From contig CAIYXP010000420.1 in NCBI GenBank assembly GCA_903930145.1, positions 1 to 55,302 on the forward strand: DNA of 55,302 bases, read 5' to 3'. The translations under genes were made by a program, and so were the position numbers. The notes below the pieces were generated by a model. The model was not told the origin of the DNA. It did not search any database and was given only the letters and a program-made list of their open reading frames with translations. Within the stretch, counting starts at the first letter, position 1; each line of letters opens with the position of its first letter. The DNA is from an uncultured Methylococcaceae bacterium. GTDB taxonomy: Bacteria > Pseudomonadota > Gammaproteobacteria > Methylococcales > Methylococcaceae. This document shows, one piece after another, positions 34,659 to 45,200 of this stretch.

Positions 34659-35411
34659 TTATTTTTTTCTGCCGCCACTTTGGCTCGAATTGTCGTCATC
34701 ACCATCGCCGTGATTCAAATCATCATCGTGGACGTTATCGCGGTTTGAATCGTCATCGTGGAAGCCATCTCGGTTAACGTCATCATCATGGAAACCGTCA
34801 CGGTTCAAATCATCGTCATGCAAGCCATCACGGTTTAGATCATCGTCATGGTAGCCATCACGGTTCAGATCGTCGTCATGGTAGCCATCGCGGTTTGAAT
34901 CGTCGTCGTGGAAGCCGTCGCGGTTTGAATCGTCATCTGCCCAACCGTCGCTGTTATGATCGCCGCTGGTTTCTGCTGGCAGTTTCACTTGGAAGGTGGT
35001 TTGGCCCATGCCGCTAAACCCCCCCACCCAATTGCGAATATCGAAAATGTTCGTTGTATTGGGAAGTGTGATAATTTGATAGACCGGATAGATGCCAGTA
35101 TCCAAGCCTATGGTGTTCCCTAGTACAATCTGCTTGGTGCCTGAATAGGTTTGCGCAAGATCGTGCGGTGCGGGGTTGCTCACCCATTGATTGTTGGCGT
35201 TTAAAAAATATAGGTTTCCGACGACATTGGCGACGATGTACAAGTCGCCGGTCTTGGTTTGAGGAAAATTGAGGGATATGCGAATATCTTCATTCTCCCC
35301 GACCACTGACCGGGCTGGGTCAACGCGTTCGGCCAAGGCTGGGGGAACCAGTGCGGCAATCAATGCAAGCGACAAGCAAACTTTACCAGTCATTATGGTT
35401 AAGGTAGGCAT
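34659..35411 (-). CDS. Exported protein with tandem Asp/Asn-rich calcium-type repeats
   Basis: This 250-residue protein has a signal peptide (about residues 1-27, 'LALIAALVPPALA'), a beta-rich region of about 120 residues, then a C-terminal run of roughly nine 10-residue repeats of the form 'NRDGxHDDDx' ending in 'SSQSGGRKK'. The embedded pattern D-x-N-x-D-G resembles calcium-binding loops of dockerin or thrombospondin type-3 repeats. The DNA repeats are 30 bp long and can vary by slippage. The ribosome binding site GGAG supports ATG 35411. Function is unknown; calcium-stiffened surface linker is an inference. Confidence 0.75.
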   Translation of the reverse strand: MPTLTIMTGKVCLSLALIAALVPPALAERVDPARSVVGENEDIRISLNFPQTKTGDLYIVANVVGNLYFLNANNQWVSNPAPHDLAQTYSGTKQIVLGNTIGLDTGIYPVYQIITLPNTTNIFDIRNWVGGFSGMGQTTFQVKLPAETSGDHNSDGWADDDSNRDGFHDDDSNRDGYHDDDLNRDGYHDDDLNRDGLHDDDLNRDGFHDDDVNRDGFHDDDSNRDNVHDDDLNHGDGDDDNSSQSGGRKK

Positions 35412-35676
35412 AGGTGTACTCCGTGGTGATGTTGGGAATAATCGAGGCTGTTGTTTTGGTTTTAACGGACGATATAATGCCCCGACTGTATAGCGTTAAT
35501 TCTCCGCGCTTACGAAAAGGTTCAATTGATCTGGGGAAATTTGATGCAAAACTAATCATTTAGTCACGGTAGAAAGAACGGCATCCGCTTGGAAAGGGTT
35601 ACAATCATTTAAATCAGTGCCAAAGCCCATCGGCATTTGCTATGATTTTGCATATTTAACTAATTTGGAAAATATC

Positions 35677-36225
35677 ATGAGTGAAAGAATCATCTTGCGT
35701 ACCGGTGAAGCATTGGTGGCTGGCGGACCCCCGGGGACGGCGGCAGAACCTGAAGTGGTCATCGGAGAACTCGACGGTCCTGTTGGGGTTGCCTTGGCTA
35801 CGCTGACGGGTGACCAAGTGAAAGGCCATACCCGTGTGTTCGCACTGTTGAACACCGACATTCAAGTTCGCCCCGTCACTTTGATGGTGAGCAAAGTTAC
35901 TGTGAAAGACCCCCGCTACACCAATATCTTGATGGGAACTGTGCAAGCAGCCATAGCCAACGGGGTGCTAGACGCAGTGAGGGCCGGTGACATACCCAAG
36001 GAAAAAGCCAATGACCTTGGCATCATCGTTTCTGTGTGGCTGGCTCCCACCGTCATCAAAGACGACAAGCTTGATCATAAAATCCTGTTTGACATCCATC
36101 GCCAGGCCATGGCGAAAGCCATCCACAAGGCTATGAACCACCAGCCCAGCATAGACTGGCTTTTGGAGCATCAGGAAGAAATCCGTCACAAATATTATCT
36201 AATGGGTTTGGACGGGAAAATCTGA
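35677..36225 (+). CDS. Fae-family (formaldehyde-activating enzyme) homologue lacking the catalytic His
   Basis: This 182-residue protein is clearly of the Fae family: 'RTGEALVAGG' at the N-terminus, 'RPVTLMVSKVTVKD', 'ILMGTVQAAIANGVLDAV' and 'IPKEKANDLGIIVSVW'. Fae joins formaldehyde and tetrahydromethanopterin in methylotrophs. The classic enzyme has an 'AHID' segment carrying the acid-base His near residue 17; here the aligned stretch reads 'AEPEV'. So it may be a Fae-like paralogue with another substrate or a regulatory role. Its presence supports a methylotrophic host. ATG 35677 has a GGAA site; the longer frame from 35617 is unlikely. Confidence 0.8.
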   Translation: MSERIILRTGEALVAGGPPGTAAEPEVVIGELDGPVGVALATLTGDQVKGHTRVFALLNTDIQVRPVTLMVSKVTVKDPRYTNILMGTVQAAIANGVLDAVRAGDIPKEKANDLGIIVSVWLAPTVIKDDKLDHKILFDIHRQAMAKAIHKAMNHQPSIDWLLEHQEEIRHKYYLMGLDGKI

Positions 36226-36390
36226 GGCCGTTCCAAGACAGAATCGCCTACAAGCCTTCCAAATTCTATATAGAGCTGAAATTGTCATGACATTACGAGC
36301 GAATGCAGGGTCTCGGAAACCGTCGGCAACGAGGTCAATATCCATGCCCACGCTGGTTTAAGCGGGGCTGGTCACTTTCGGAGACTACTG

Positions 36391-38553
36391 ATGTACAGGA
36401 AATTAATAGGGCTGGCGTTCGCATTCACAGCCGTAACCCAAGCCCATGCGGCTGAAGTCGAACCGCAGCAATTTGTGCCGTTGACGCCATTGCAACAGCA
36501 GTCGGCTGCGGCCCATTTGACCTCTAAATTGATAGGCGAACATCACTATAAGCCAATTGCCCTTGATGATGCCATGTCGGAGAAAATATTCGATAGCTAC
36601 CTGAAGGCGCTCGATCCCGAGAAGATGTATTTTCTTCAGGCCGACATCAATCAATTGAAAGAGGCCCGCACCAAGCTTGACGATGCCATTTTGTCGGATA
36701 GCCTCGATCTCCCTTTCAATATTTTCAATCTTTATGCCAAACGGGCGACCGAGCGGTACGCCTACGCCCGATCCCTGCTTGCCAAGGGGTTCGATTTTCA
36801 GCAGAACGAAAGCTTCCAATACGATCGTGAAAAGGAACCTTGGCCCAAGTCTGATGACGAAGTGCGGGAGCTGTGGCGTAAACGGGTCAAAAATGATTGG
36901 TTGCAGCTCAAACTAACCGGGAAGGACGACAAGAAAATCGTTGAAACCCTAGACAAGCGTTATGGGAACTTCCTAAAGCGGATGGCCAAACTGAAGAGTG
37001 AGGATGCTTTTCAGATTTTCATGAACGCTTACACGACCACGGTCGACCCTCACACCAATTACATGGTTCCAAGGACATCGGAAAATTTCGACATTTCCAT
37101 GCGGCTGTCCTTGGTCGGCATAGGCGCGGTGCTGGAAGACAAAGACGATTACACCACGATCAGGGAACTTGTGCCCGGCAGTCCGGCTGCACTATCCGGG
37201 AAGCTGCAACCGGGCGACCGTATCGTCGGCGTGGCGCAAGGCGACAAAGATGCCATGACTGACGTGGTGGGCTGGCGTTTGGATGACACCGTGGCCCTGA
37301 TTCGCGGCCCGATGGACACCGTTGTGATACTTGATGTCATCCCCGCCGAGGCCAGCCCAGACTCTGCCCACAAGTTGGTGAAACTGATTCGCAAAAAAAT
37401 CAGCTTGGAAGACCAGGCCGCAAAAAAAACAATCCTGTCCCTAGACGACAACGGTGTCAAGCATCGCATCGGGGTCATTTCACTGCCTACTTTTTATGAG
37501 GATTTTGAAGCGCGGCGCAAAGGTGAAACCGATTACAAAAGTGCGGCCCGCGATGTGTCTCGCCTGCTCAACGAATTGAAAGCCGAAAAGGTTGATGCTG
37601 TGTTGATTGATCTCCGTAACAACGGGGGTGGCTCCCTGACCGAGGCGATTGAATTGACGGGGCTTTTTGTCGGGTCTGGACCCGTCGTTCAGCAGCGCGA
37701 TGCCGAAGGGGACACCAACGTGATGAAAGCTAATGCTCTCGGTGTGGCTTGGAATGGCCCGCTGGGTGTCTTAATCAATCGCGGGTCGGCTTCAGCGTCG
37801 GAAATTTTTGCCGCCGCCATTCAAGACTATCACCGAGGGATGGTGATTGGTGAAACCAGTTTTGGCAAAGGCACGGTGCAAACGATAGTCAACCTAGACC
37901 AGATCACCCACAACCAAACTCCTCAATATGGCGAGCTAAAACTGACCATCGCCCAGTTTTTCCGTATTGATGGAAGCACAACCCAACTGAAGGGCGTGAC
38001 CCCTGACTTTAGTTTGCCCGCAACCTCGGATGCCGAACATTTTGGCGAATCCAGCTATGACAATGCGCTGCCTCCCATGCAGATCAAGCCTGCCGAATAT
38101 CATGCGAGCGCCGATTTGACTGACGCCTTGCCGATACTGCAAAAACGCCACGACCTGCGTGTTGCCAAGAACAAAGATTATCAGAATCTGCTCGAAGACC
38201 TTGGCGAGTTCAATCAGCAGCGCAAAAAAAATGAAATTTCCCTGAACGAAGCAGAACGACGCAAGGAGCGTGATGCTTTGGAGGCAAAATTGAAGTTGCG
38301 TAAGAAAGAAGGTGCGAGCAATACTGGAAAGCCCACTCCCAATGTCTCTGCGACCCCACCGGTCGAGGATGACATGGATTTGGATAGCGAAGAGGCGCAA
38401 AAAAAGCAGGATAAAAAATCCAAGGATACTTTGTTGTATGAAGCAGCCTACGCATTGGGCGATCAAGTGGATATTCTTAAGTCGCGACAAAACCCAGTGG
38501 AGCAGAAAACGGGTAAATCTTGGCGAAATACAAAAGAGAGTTTGGTGCAATAG
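36391..38553 (+). CDS. prc: Tail-specific protease Prc/Tsp
   Basis: This 720-residue periplasmic carboxy-terminal processing protease has a signal peptide (1-20), an N-terminal helical part, a PDZ domain around residues 240-310 ('TIRELVPGSPAALSGKLQPG'), and a catalytic Ser/Lys core with 'NRGSASASEIFAAAIQDY' (Ser 466-470 region) and 'ETSFGKGTVQ' (Lys 493). A C-terminal DUF3340-type extension rich in Lys/Glu follows. It degrades misfolded periplasmic proteins and trims lipoproteins and cell-wall hydrolases. The length fits E. coli Prc (about 680). The GGAG ribosome binding site is clear. It is a single gene. Confidence 0.92.
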   Translation: MYRKLIGLAFAFTAVTQAHAAEVEPQQFVPLTPLQQQSAAAHLTSKLIGEHHYKPIALDDAMSEKIFDSYLKALDPEKMYFLQADINQLKEARTKLDDAILSDSLDLPFNIFNLYAKRATERYAYARSLLAKGFDFQQNESFQYDREKEPWPKSDDEVRELWRKRVKNDWLQLKLTGKDDKKIVETLDKRYGNFLKRMAKLKSEDAFQIFMNAYTTTVDPHTNYMVPRTSENFDISMRLSLVGIGAVLEDKDDYTTIRELVPGSPAALSGKLQPGDRIVGVAQGDKDAMTDVVGWRLDDTVALIRGPMDTVVILDVIPAEASPDSAHKLVKLIRKKISLEDQAAKKTILSLDDNGVKHRIGVISLPTFYEDFEARRKGETDYKSAARDVSRLLNELKAEKVDAVLIDLRNNGGGSLTEAIELTGLFVGSGPVVQQRDAEGDTNVMKANALGVAWNGPLGVLINRGSASASEIFAAAIQDYHRGMVIGETSFGKGTVQTIVNLDQITHNQTPQYGELKLTIAQFFRIDGSTTQLKGVTPDFSLPATSDAEHFGESSYDNALPPMQIKPAEYHASADLTDALPILQKRHDLRVAKNKDYQNLLEDLGEFNQQRKKNEISLNEAERRKERDALEAKLKLRKKEGASNTGKPTPNVSATPPVEDDMDLDSEEAQKKQDKKSKDTLLYEAAYALGDQVDILKSRQNPVEQKTGKSWRNTKESLVQ

Positions 38554-38664
38554 TGGCTGACCTAGCTCTTGCGGCGACCACATCCTTCCAAATGCTGGCT
38601 GAAGGGGAATGCATATGATGTAAAGTGACTATACTGTTAAGGATGAATACTTGGAAACCATAGA

Positions 38665-39801
38665 ATGTGGGAAAAAATAATGACGATCCAGCAAACTGCA
38701 GATGGCAACATACAACTAAAAACGCTGCTCTTGGTGGACGACACACCGGAAAATCTCACCGTGCTGGGCGAAATCTTGATGCCTTATTACCGGGTGCGTG
38801 TCGCCAACTCTGGCGCTCGGGCGCTGGTCGCCGCAGCCTCCGAGCCTCGCCCGGACTTGATCTTGCTGGATGTGATGATGCCCGAAATGGACGGCTATAA
38901 AGTCATCACACATCTGCGATCCAACCCTCTCACCCTTGATATTCCGGTCATATTCATTACCGCATTGGATGCCACCGAGGACGAAACCAAAGGGCTCGAA
39001 CTGGGGGCCGCCGACTACATCACCAAACCGGTTCGTCCCGCCATTGTATTGACGCGGGTGCGCGGACAGATCGAGCTCAAGGAAGCGAGAGATCGGATGC
39101 GAGACCAGAATGCATGGCTGGAAGCCGAAATCGAACGCCGCATGCGCCAAAACCAGATGATCCAAGATGTCAGCATGAGAGCGCTTGCCAGCCTTGCCGA
39201 GGCGCGTGACAACGAAACCGGCAATCATATCCTGCGGACTCAAGGCTATGTCAAAGTATTGGCCGAGGAATTGTCGAAGTTGCCTCAATATGCCGAAAAA
39301 CTGACGCCTACGATCATTGAAAGCTATGTCAAGGCCGCACCGTTGCACGACATCGGCAAAGTCGGCATACCTGATCGCGCCCTGCACAAACCGGGCAAGC
39401 ACACACCGGAGGAATGGGAGCTCATGAAAACCCATGCAAAGGTGGGAAGCGATGCCATTTGGCGCGCCATCCAAGACGAAGAGGACCAGGCAGGACTGGA
39501 TTTTCTGCGCATCGCAATGGATATTGCCCACTACCATCACGAAAAATGGGATGGCACTGGCTACCCGGAAGGGCTCAGTGGCGAAAACATCCCGCTTCCC
39601 GCTAGGCTAATGGCCTTAGCCGATGTGTTTGATGCATTAATATCCAAACGAGTCTACAAACCGGCATTTACGGTGGAGCATACGACAGAAATCATCCTTA
39701 ATGGCCGTGGCAGGCACTTCGACCCTGACGTGGTCGATGCCTTTGTGGCCAGACTTGACGATTTTTATGCAATCGCCGCCCGACACATTGATGAGGGTTA
39801 G
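38665..39801 (+). CDS. Response regulator with HD-GYP cyclic-di-GMP phosphodiesterase
   Basis: This 378-residue protein has a receiver domain (about residues 20-140: 'LLLVDDTPENL', phospho-Asp in 'LILLDVMMPEMDG', Lys in 'ITKPVRP'), a coiled linker, then an HD-GYP domain ('ARDNETGNHILRT', 'LHDIGKVGIPD', 'HHEKWDGTGYPEGLSG') with all metal ligands present. It should hydrolyse cyclic di-GMP when phosphorylated. The ATG may be 38665 or 38680. It is followed by kinases in the same direction, one of which may be its partner. Confidence 0.9.
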   Translation: MWEKIMTIQQTADGNIQLKTLLLVDDTPENLTVLGEILMPYYRVRVANSGARALVAAASEPRPDLILLDVMMPEMDGYKVITHLRSNPLTLDIPVIFITALDATEDETKGLELGAADYITKPVRPAIVLTRVRGQIELKEARDRMRDQNAWLEAEIERRMRQNQMIQDVSMRALASLAEARDNETGNHILRTQGYVKVLAEELSKLPQYAEKLTPTIIESYVKAAPLHDIGKVGIPDRALHKPGKHTPEEWELMKTHAKVGSDAIWRAIQDEEDQAGLDFLRIAMDIAHYHHEKWDGTGYPEGLSGENIPLPARLMALADVFDALISKRVYKPAFTVEHTTEIILNGRGRHFDPDVVDAFVARLDDFYAIAARHIDEG

Positions 39802-39980
39802 TGGCTAGACAGCCTGCGAGGCTCCGTTTTCAAGGTATTTGGAGATGTAGTGATATTCTTTTCAGCAGCATTCACAGCACTTGGGTAAAATCAGTGACTG
39901 GGAATATGGATCAATACCTAAAGTTCAATCACTTATAACAATAAATCGAACACTATCCTTTTAATATTGGACACCAGCCA

Positions 39981-41123
39981 ATGAAAAAAACTTCGATATT
40001 AGTTGTCGATGACGAACCCTTTTATTTTGATTCAATCGAAGCACTTCTGGATGATGAAGGCTATGACTTGCACTATGCTGCAAGCGGTCAAGAAGCCTTA
40101 GACGGTTTGGTTGTTTTCGACCCTGATCTAATCTTACTGGATGTGATGATGCCGGGTCTGAATGGTATTGAAGCCTGTCGCCTAATAAAGATTTTGCCTG
40201 AATGGCAGATGGTTCCCATCCTCATGGTGACTGCCTTGAGTGAAAAACAAGACTTGGCCCGCTGCCTGAGCGAAGGGGCCGACGATTTTATCAGCAAGCC
40301 GGTAGACCCCTTGGAGCTTCGTGCGAGGGTACAGTCCCTGCTGCGCATCAAGCGGCAGTACGATAGGATCAAAGCGCTGTCACAGCGGCAAGCCGCGACG
40401 ATCTCGATGTTACAAAGCAGTTTGAACCAATTGCGCAGCAATGTCGCGATGAGTTTGCCCCATGAACTGAATACCTCATTAAATGGCATTTCGGGTATTA
40501 TAGACCTGCTGCTATCTCAGCGAGTGTCGATGAGCGATTCGGAAGTTCACGAATTTTTGGATATAGCCCAAGAATCGGCCCACAGGCTGGAAAAATTGAT
40601 CCATCGGTTTTTAGTTTATCTCCAACTAGAAGTCAACTGTAATGATGCGGATGGCTCACCGCAGCGCAAACTCGATCCGGTAAGCGTTAAATCCCGCTCC
40701 TTCCTTGAATATTGCGCCAAACAGCAAAGCAAGATTTCGCAAAGGCTGGGGGATTTGAAATGCAATCTGCAAGAAGCAACGGTTTTGGCCCACCCAATGG
40801 ATTTGAAATTTGTCGTCGAGGAATTATTGGAAAATGCATTCAAATTTTCCATTCCTGGAAGCCCTGTGACAATTCAAAGCGAAATTAAGGCCAATCGCTT
40901 AGTTTTCAACGTCATTGATCATGGCAGGGGAATGACGGTCGGGCAGATCGAAAGAATCGGCGCTTTCATGCAGTTTGATCGAGTGTATCATGAGCAGCAA
41001 GGTATAGGGCTGGGGCTTGAAATCATCAAGAAACTAACCGCGCTCCATGATTGGCGGCTATTGATTTCAAGCATTGTCGGGGAAGGGACCACCGTTGGCA
41101 TAAGCCTGCCTGTGCAAGCATAA
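39981..41123 (+). CDS. Receiver-histidine kinase hybrid
   Basis: This 380-residue protein has an N-terminal receiver domain ('ILVVDDEPFYF', 'LILLDVMMPGLNG', 'ISKPVDP') followed by a histidine kinase core: H-box 'SLPHELNTSLNGI' near residue 160, and ATPase boxes 'VEELLENAFKF', 'VIDHGRGMT', 'GIGLGLEIIKKL'. There is no sensor or membrane domain, so it receives phosphate or a signal from another protein. It is a relay kinase that may link the neighbouring hybrid kinase and the HD-GYP regulator. Confidence 0.85.
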   Translation: MKKTSILVVDDEPFYFDSIEALLDDEGYDLHYAASGQEALDGLVVFDPDLILLDVMMPGLNGIEACRLIKILPEWQMVPILMVTALSEKQDLARCLSEGADDFISKPVDPLELRARVQSLLRIKRQYDRIKALSQRQAATISMLQSSLNQLRSNVAMSLPHELNTSLNGISGIIDLLLSQRVSMSDSEVHEFLDIAQESAHRLEKLIHRFLVYLQLEVNCNDADGSPQRKLDPVSVKSRSFLEYCAKQQSKISQRLGDLKCNLQEATVLAHPMDLKFVVEELLENAFKFSIPGSPVTIQSEIKANRLVFNVIDHGRGMTVGQIERIGAFMQFDRVYHEQQGIGLGLEIIKKLTALHDWRLLISSIVGEGTTVGISLPVQA

Positions 41124-41287
41124 TGCCACGTACTGGTTCACGACTCAGCCAAATCGAAATCATCCGGCAGTCGTGGGGTATGAAGCATGGGCTGCAAAAT
41201 CAGTGAATATAACCTGAGGGTTCTGTGAGTATATAGGCCGATGATTCCCATGCTTTGCATCAAACCCCCGTCTCTAGCCAAGCCAGT

Positions 41288-42271
41288 ATGAGCATGCCAA
41301 CTTTTTGCCGCCGTCAGTTTCTGCAAGTTGGCGCAAAAGCCCTCGCCGCCGCTGCCCTGACCGGAGCTTTTGGCTGTGCGCCGGAAAAACCCCTGCGAAT
41401 TGCGGTTCAGCCGTGGATCGGCTATCAATTCATATTTCTTGCCAAACAAGAGGGCTGGTTGCCTTTGGAAGGGTTGCAACTGTTGGAGACCACAAACACC
41501 GTCGATTCGGTCGCTGCATTGGCTGAAGGTCGGGTGGACGGGGCGGCGCTTACCTTGGACGAGGTGTTGCGTCTGCGCGACCAGGGCGTTGATCTCAGCA
41601 TCGTGCTGGTGTTCGACGTTTCCGCCGGGGCCGACGCGGTGCTTGCCAAACCGGGGATCAAAACCCTGTCCGACCTCAAAGGCAAGCGCCTCGGGGTTGA
41701 GACTTCCAGCCTAGGGGCCATCATGCTCACCAAAGTATTGGAACTTGGCGGATTAACACGGGAGGACTTGACCGTCGTACCCATGAGTTTCGATCATTTC
41801 GAGACATGGAACAAAGGCAAGCTTGATGCCATCATCACCTATGAACCAACCTTGAGCAAATTGCTTGCCATGGGACTTGTCAGTATATGCGACAGTCGCA
41901 GCCTGCCACAGGTTCTTATTGATGTGTTGGCGGTGCGCCCGGAAGCATCTGAACATCATGACAAAATCCTGCGTAAATTGATTGCCGGCCATTTTCGTGC
42001 CCTCAAGCTATGGAAAAGCAACCCCATTGACACTTCCTACCGTTTGTCTGCCCGTGTTGGAGTAAAGCCAGAGGAAGTAAAAACAACATTTAAAGGTTTG
42101 GATCTGCCCGATGCGCTTTACAACCGCAGATACCTAACCTCGCCCGCCGACGAATTGACTCAGTCCGCCAAGGAAGTGGCGCAAATCATGACCCGTGAGG
42201 GGATGTTGAATCATCCGCTGAATCTAGACCATTTAATCTTGCCGGATTATTTGCCAAGAGAGGATGAATGA
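41288..42271 (+). CDS. NMT1/SsuA-type substrate-binding lipoprotein
   Basis: This 327-residue ABC-type periplasmic binding protein of the nitrate/sulfonate/thiamine-precursor class has a Tat-like '[13 protein letters not shown]' and lipobox 'LTGAFGC' in the leader, '[19 protein letters not shown]' at the mature start, and '[13 protein letters not shown]'. No permease or ATPase gene is adjacent. Instead it overlaps the following giant sensor kinase by four bases (ATGA), which suggests that it presents a ligand to that kinase. ATG 41288 or 41294 is the start; a TTG at 41255 is unlikely. Confidence 0.82.
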   Translation: MSMPTFCRRQFLQVGAKALAAAALTGAFGCAPEKPLRIAVQPWIGYQFIFLAKQEGWLPLEGLQLLETTNTVDSVAALAEGRVDGAALTLDEVLRLRDQGVDLSIVLVFDVSAGADAVLAKPGIKTLSDLKGKRLGVETSSLGAIMLTKVLELGGLTREDLTVVPMSFDHFETWNKGKLDAIITYEPTLSKLLAMGLVSICDSRSLPQVLIDVLAVRPEASEHHDKILRKLIAGHFRALKLWKSNPIDTSYRLSARVGVKPEEVKTTFKGLDLPDALYNRRYLTSPADELTQSAKEVAQIMTREGMLNHPLNLDHLILPDYLPREDE

Positions 42272-45200
42272 ACACCCTGCTGCGCTGGCTATTCGTCTTC
42301 GGTTTGATTTTTGGCGCGTCGCCAGCGCACACCGAGCAGGCCCAAACATTGAACATTGGCATAGTGGCAGTACACTCGATCCAGTCTGATAACGCCCGCT
42401 GGCAGCCTTTGGCCGAGTATCTGCAAAACAAATTAGGCAATGTTCAGGTTAATTTGCAAACCTACCACTTCGATGGATTGGAAAAAGCCATACAAGGCCG
42501 CAAGATCGATATTGTCATCACCAATGCATCGGATTATTTGGTGTATGCCCATCGCATAGGCTTGTCCGCTCCCCTAGCCAGTGTGGTGGAGCAGGAAAAC
42601 AATCTGCCTCTTTATGGGTTTGGCGGAACCATCTTGGTGAATGCCTCGCGCAAGGACCTGCAAACCTTAATGGACCTTAAGGGTCGTCGGATCGTCGCCT
42701 CATCCCAGCGTTCACTGGGAGGTTATCAGGCTCAAGCTTACGAACTCGCCAAAGTCGGCATACACTTGCCTAAAGAGGCCAAGCTGACATTCACCGGACA
42801 ACCCCAAGACAAATGCTTGCAGGCTTTGTTGGACGGTCAAGCCGATGCGGCATTCGTTCGCAGCGGTTTGTTCGAAGAATGGCAGCACGAAGGCAAGATC
42901 GCCCCTGGAACCCTGCGTGTATTGAACCTAAGGGATTTGCCCGGCTATCCCTACGCGACTTCCACGCCGCTATATCCGCAACATCCGGTTGCCGCGATGC
43001 CACAGCTTGAGGAAAAATTGGCAAAACGGGTGACTGCCGCTTTATTGCAATTGCCTAATGACGGTGAAACGGCAAAGAGCATCGGCATTTACGGGTTCAC
43101 TTTACCTTACGACTATGAGGCGGTGCGCGAGCTCACACGCACGTTACGCTTGCCGCCTTTCGATAAAAATGCGCCAATCACCTGGGAGCAAATTTGGCAT
43201 AATTATTGGCTGACCGTTCTCGCCCTCGCCGCTTGCGCAGTTGCGATCTTGGTCTTGCTTTTGTTGCTAGTGGCCTACGCCGCCCGATTAAGAAAATCTC
43301 GCCAGGAGAGTGAACAGAACGCTGTGGGACTGGAACGGGAACGCACACGCCTGCATACTTTGCTGCGAACCATCCCGGATATGGTGTGGCTCAAGGATGC
43401 CGACGGGGTATACCTGTTTTGTAATCCTGCGTTTGAGCCACTCTGCGGCACTGACGAGCCAAATATCATTGGCAAGACTGATTACGATTTCGTCGATAAA
43501 GAGCTAGGGGACTTCTTCCGTACCCGCGACCTCATCGCCGCGAAAGCCAACGCGCCCACCACTAACGAAGAATGGCTGTCCTATCATGACGGCAGTTATC
43601 GTGGGCTTTACCAGACGACCAAGACGCCGATCAATGACGCGAACGGTCATTTGGTGGGTGTGCTGGGCGTGGCCCGCGACATCACCCAACTGCGTGAGGC
43701 TCAGGTTGCCTTAGGAGAGCGGATCAAGGAACAAAATTGCCTTCATGCGGTATTCCGCGTGACCGAAGATTTGGGCAAACCACTCCAAGAGATGTTGCAA
43801 GCAGTGGTCGAACTCCTCCCGCCGGGTTGGTTTCATCCCGAAGTTGCAGCCGCCAGCATCGAATGGGATGGGCAGCATTACAGAACTGCCAATTTTCGTG
43901 AACCGATAGACCAACAAACTTCGCCCATTCAGATTGGCGGTAATATCCGGGGCAGAGTTACGGTGGCTTACCTTGATCCATGCCCCCAACAACAGCAAGG
44001 CCCGTTCCTCGAAGAGGAGCGTATTCTGCTAGATTCCATAGCCGAACGATTGGCAAGCACCCTGCATCGTCGTGAATTGGAAGAGTCCGCCCGAAAGCGA
44101 GAGGAGATATTCGCCGCCATCGTCTCCCAAGCAACGGATTCCATCACCCTGATTGATGCAGAAACCCTAAGGTTTATTGAGTTTAACGATGCAGCTTGCG
44201 AAGGCTTGGGCTATAGCCGGGAAGAATTCTCAAATTTGACGGTGTGCGACCTACAAGGCGAATTCGAACCCGCCATCGTAAAGCAGAAGACATCGGAATT
44301 TCTCCAAGCCGGGGCTGCACAATTCGAGACCTTGCGCCGTCATAAAAACGGGTCTATGCGCAATGTCCATGTCAGTCTTAAAGTCATTCGCATCCAAGGG
44401 CGCGACTATCTTGCCAATATTTGGGTGGACATCACAGAACGCAAAAGGGCTGAACAGGCATTGAAAGACAGGGAACAGCAACTTCGCTCGCTGGGGGACA
44501 ACTTACCGAACGGCTATGTCTATCAGTATGAAAGGGCCGCCAGTGGACAGTCAAAATTTCATTACATTAGCGGTGGCGTGGAAAAGATTCACGGGCTAAC
44601 CCCGGCTCAACTCATGGAAGACGCAAGCCTATTGTTTGTCCAAGCCACCCCGGAATCCCTACGGCAATATAGGGAGGATGAAGCCAAGAGCGCCAAGGAT
44701 CTGAGTGTGTTTTCCGGGGTTATACAGTTAGAGTCTAGCGATGGTCGGCCTCGGTGGCTGCAAGTGCAATCGCGCCCACGCAGATTGCCTGACGGGGGTG
44801 TTGTTTGGGATGGCATATCCTTGGACGTAACCGAACAACGCTTGGCCGAAGCTAAGATGAAGGAAAGCGAAGAGCATTACCGAGTGGCCATTGAAACCTC
44901 TACCGACGGATACTGGATGGTTGATACCGATGGGCGGCTATTGGAGGTCAATGATGCCTATGTCAGGCTTTCTGGATATAGCCGGGAAGAACTACTGGGC
45001 ATGAGAATTTTCGAAATTGATGTGCATCATCATCCCGAAAAGATGAAGGTTCAAATGGAACACATCATTGAAAATGCACATGTCCAATTTGAATCCGAGC
45101 ATTGGACCAAGGACGGTAGAAAATGGCCGATGGAGGTCAATGTCAGCTATTTGCAGGGGCGATTCTTTGCTTTCATCAAAGACCTCACTGCCCGTAAGCA

